Positions 6,855-8,030 of a stretch of 8,030 nt of DNA are shown here, in pieces. This DNA is from Sphingomonas sp. (GTDB lineage Bacteria > Pseudomonadota > Alphaproteobacteria > Sphingomonadales > Sphingomonadaceae), in the NCBI GenBank assembly GCA_030146605.1, contig JASLBO010000023.1, forward strand, positions 1 to 8,030, read 5' to 3'. A program made the translations under genes and the position numbers. The notes beneath the pieces were generated by a model. That model ran no database searches and was not told where the DNA came from. It saw only the letters and a list, made by a program, of their open reading frames with translations. The stretch's first letter is position 1. Every line of letters starts with the position of its first letter.

Positions 6855-6861
6855 CCTCCTT
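6855..6861 (-). promoter_or_regulatory. Ribosome binding site deciding the GTG start of the amidohydrolase
   Basis: On the minus strand AAGGAGG is followed by the six-base spacer ACGAGC and then GTG 6848-6846. This near-perfect Shine-Dalgarno and spacing favour the GTG over the upstream in-frame ATG codons at 6923 and 6890. Confidence 0.85.
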
Positions 6862-7205
6862 CTTGCCAGGTTCGCACGGACGGCGTGCATCGTCCATCTC
6901 TCACGGTTGGGCCGCAGCGTCACGAGGGGCGCACCTCATTCTTTGACCGACGCAGCGCCCGATGGCTAAGGCTGGAGCGTCTGCTCATGGGGCCAGTCCT
7001 TTTTACGCAAGGCCCTTCTCCTTCGTTCGACAGGCATGATGAATGCTTGGCCGGCTGCCCACCGATCATGCGACAGATGGTGCGAGACGCCGGTTCTGTG
7101 CCTTCGATCGTCCGGGCTGGCATGCCGACACGAGGTTGGGTCAGAGCGCCCCGAGAGGCTTATCAAGGACGTTGAATCGCCTCCCCGCACGCACTTCACG
7201 TGCTG

Positions 7206-7222
7206 GCGCAAAACCGTTGCGC
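7206..7222. promoter_or_regulatory. Inverted repeat upstream of autotransporter
   Basis: GCGCAA (7206-7211) and TTGCGC (7217-7222) are exact reverse complements around AACCG. The second arm also forms the palindrome TTGCGCAA (7217-7224). It lies 56 bases before the GTG start, where an operator or leader hairpin could sit. Short GC-containing dyads are common, so this is weak. Confidence 0.3.
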
Positions 7223-7267
7223 AAGCCCCCCGGTCTGAGGTGATGCCGGCACAGCAATGCGTAAAAA

Positions 7268-7273
7268 GGGAGG
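7268..7273 (+). promoter_or_regulatory. Ribosome binding site deciding the GTG start of the autotransporter
   Basis: GGGAGG, preceded by a run of A, is followed by the five-base spacer CGCTT and then GTG 7279-7281. No other in-frame start nearby has a properly spaced site; ATG 7243 has only GAGG two bases before it. Confidence 0.8.
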
Positions 7274-7278
7274 CGCTT

Positions 7279-8030
7279 GTGCGGCTAGACGGTCGACACG
7301 GAGCGTTTGCGCGGCGGGCAGGAACCCATTGCGGTTATCGCGCGGTGTTGCTTTACGGGGCCGGAGCCGTGCTGGCATCCGGGACGGCGCAGGCGCAGGT
7401 GGCGGCATCGCCCCCGCCGGTTGCCCCGACAGCACCCCCTTCGCTCGAACCGGCTCCCTCCGCCGCCGGCGGTCAGGTCACCGCTGCAGCGCCGACGCTT
7501 CGCTTCTGGGATGGCGGCAATCCTGTGTTGCACCAGAACGGGGTGATCGACGGCGGCTCGGGCATCTGGAGCGCGACCGAGCCGACCTGGACCGATGCCG
7601 CCGGTGCGATCAACGGCCCGATGAATCCAGTGCCCGCATTCGCAGTGTTCCGCGGTGCGCCCGGCGCGGTGACGATCGACGACAGCGCCGGCGTGCCGGC
7701 GTTCAGTTCGATGCTGGTCGAAGTGAACGGCTATCGCTTCTCCGGCGGTCGACTGCTGCTGGATGGCGGGCCGTTCACATCGATCCGCACCGGTGATGGC
7801 GTGACCACCCGGATCGGCAGCGAGCTGACCGGCGCAAGCGGGCTGCTCTACAACGCGCTCGGCACGCTGATCCTCACCGGAAACAATAGCTACACCGGCG
7901 GCACCCGCGTCGACGGGGGTACGCTGATCGGCGACACGCGCTCTATCCGCGGTAACCTCGACAATGGCGGCCACGTGATCTTCGACCAAGCATTCGATGG
8001 CACGTTTCAAGGCGCCGTCAGCGGCCTGGC
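7279..8030 (+). CDS. Autotransporter (type V secretion) passenger, N-terminal part
   Basis: The gene is cut by the window edge; 250 codons are visible and no stop is reached. From GTG 7279 the protein shows a basic n-region, a hydrophobic core (about 22-35) and TAQAQ at 36-40, a likely signal-peptidase site after AQA. A Pro/Ala-rich linker follows (about 41-72). The passenger then begins with LRFWDGG (74-80), a Gly-rich part with a Trp pair (GIW, TW), and from about 188 a classic passenger repeat of the PATR type: GTLILTGNNSYTGGT with VDGGTL after it (195-216). Such repeats build a beta-helix that is exported to the cell surface by a C-terminal barrel, which should lie beyond this window. Known relatives act as adhesins, proteases or esterases; which applies here cannot be seen. 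It is divergent from the amidohydrolase gene. Competing open frames at 7257-7796 (plus) and 7285-8010 (minus) are shadows. Confidence 0.88.
   Translation, partial: MRLDGRHGAFARRAGTHCGYRAVLLYGAGAVLASGTAQAQVAASPPPVAPTAPPSLEPAPSAAGGQVTAAAPTLRFWDGGNPVLHQNGVIDGGSGIWSATEPTWTDAAGAINGPMNPVPAFAVFRGAPGAVTIDDSAGVPAFSSMLVEVNGYRFSGGRLLLDGGPFTSIRTGDGVTTRIGSELTGASGLLYNALGTLILTGNNSYTGGTRVDGGTLIGDTRSIRGNLDNGGHVIFDQAFDGTFQGAVSGL

Larger units (their letters stand above)
6849..7278. other. Divergent intergenic region between amidohydrolase and autotransporter
   Basis: About 430 bases that should contain the promoters of both divergent genes. No convincing gene was found. The plus frame of the autotransporter stays open back to ATG 7036, but those residues are rich in Cys, Arg and Trp and look non-coding. 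A dyad lies at 7206-7222. I could not assign -35 and -10 boxes with confidence. Confidence 0.45.

Noticed and set aside
42..7054. A shared 12-base string ATGCTTGGCCGG near 43 and near 7043
   Set aside because: One or two 12-base matches are expected by chance in 8 kb and the flanks do not match, so it is not evidence of a repeat or element boundary.
6138..7175. A 345-codon plus-strand open frame opposite the amidohydrolase 5' half
   Set aside because: Mostly antisense to the amidohydrolase, whose metal-binding motifs prove the other strand; the peptide is rich in Arg, Cys and His and not recognisable.
7257..7796. Plus-strand open frame starting ATG at 7257
   Set aside because: It overlaps the autotransporter in another frame; only the frame from GTG 7279 gives a signal peptide and passenger repeats.
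1..8030. A new defence, toxin-antitoxin, CRISPR, retron or phage-like system
   Set aside because: No repeat array, reverse transcriptase, nuclease, integrase or toxin-like small gene pair was seen; the recognisable genes belong to known metabolic, signalling and envelope families.

Overview
This GC-rich window carries three complete genes, one gene cut by the right edge, and one gene relic. The organism is most likely an alphaproteobacterium of the sphingomonad type. That is an inference from the C-terminal tail of a TonB-dependent receptor, an autotransporter with PATR-type repeats, a soluble PAS-GGDEF-EAL protein, and GTG starts with strong ribosome binding sites. No rRNA, tRNA, CRISPR array, phage or insertion sequence was seen.

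Layout. Positions 1-148 hold the 3' side of a minus-strand gene, with a T-tract terminator candidate. Positions 149-1159 (minus) encode a short-chain dehydrogenase/reductase that starts with a lipoprotein-like signal. Positions 1160-2105 have no convincing intact gene but contain a good 23-bp dyad and weak coding-like fragments on the minus strand. Positions 2106-4691 (plus) encode an 861-residue cyclic-di-GMP enzyme with three PAS-like domains, an intact GGDEF domain and an intact EAL domain. A 12-bp hairpin with a short T tract follows it. Positions 4899-5090 (minus) are the last ~60 codons of a TonB-dependent receptor, decayed and frameshifted. Positions 5235-6848 (minus) encode an exported amidohydrolase of the YtcJ-like family. 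Positions 7279-8030 (plus, open at the right edge) encode the start of an autotransporter passenger with a signal peptide, a Pro/Ala-rich linker and a beta-helix repeat.

The genes do not form an obvious operon. The amidohydrolase and autotransporter are divergent and share a 430-bp intergenic region. The receptor relic lies just downstream of the amidohydrolase on the same strand, so the pair may once have served uptake and hydrolysis of one substrate; this is inference. The shared theme is the cell envelope and environmental sensing. I found no sign of a new defence, toxin or mobile system. The most notable items are the receptor fossil, the recently duplicated PAS pair, the lipobox on a nucleotide-dependent reductase, and the unexplained dyad near 1550.
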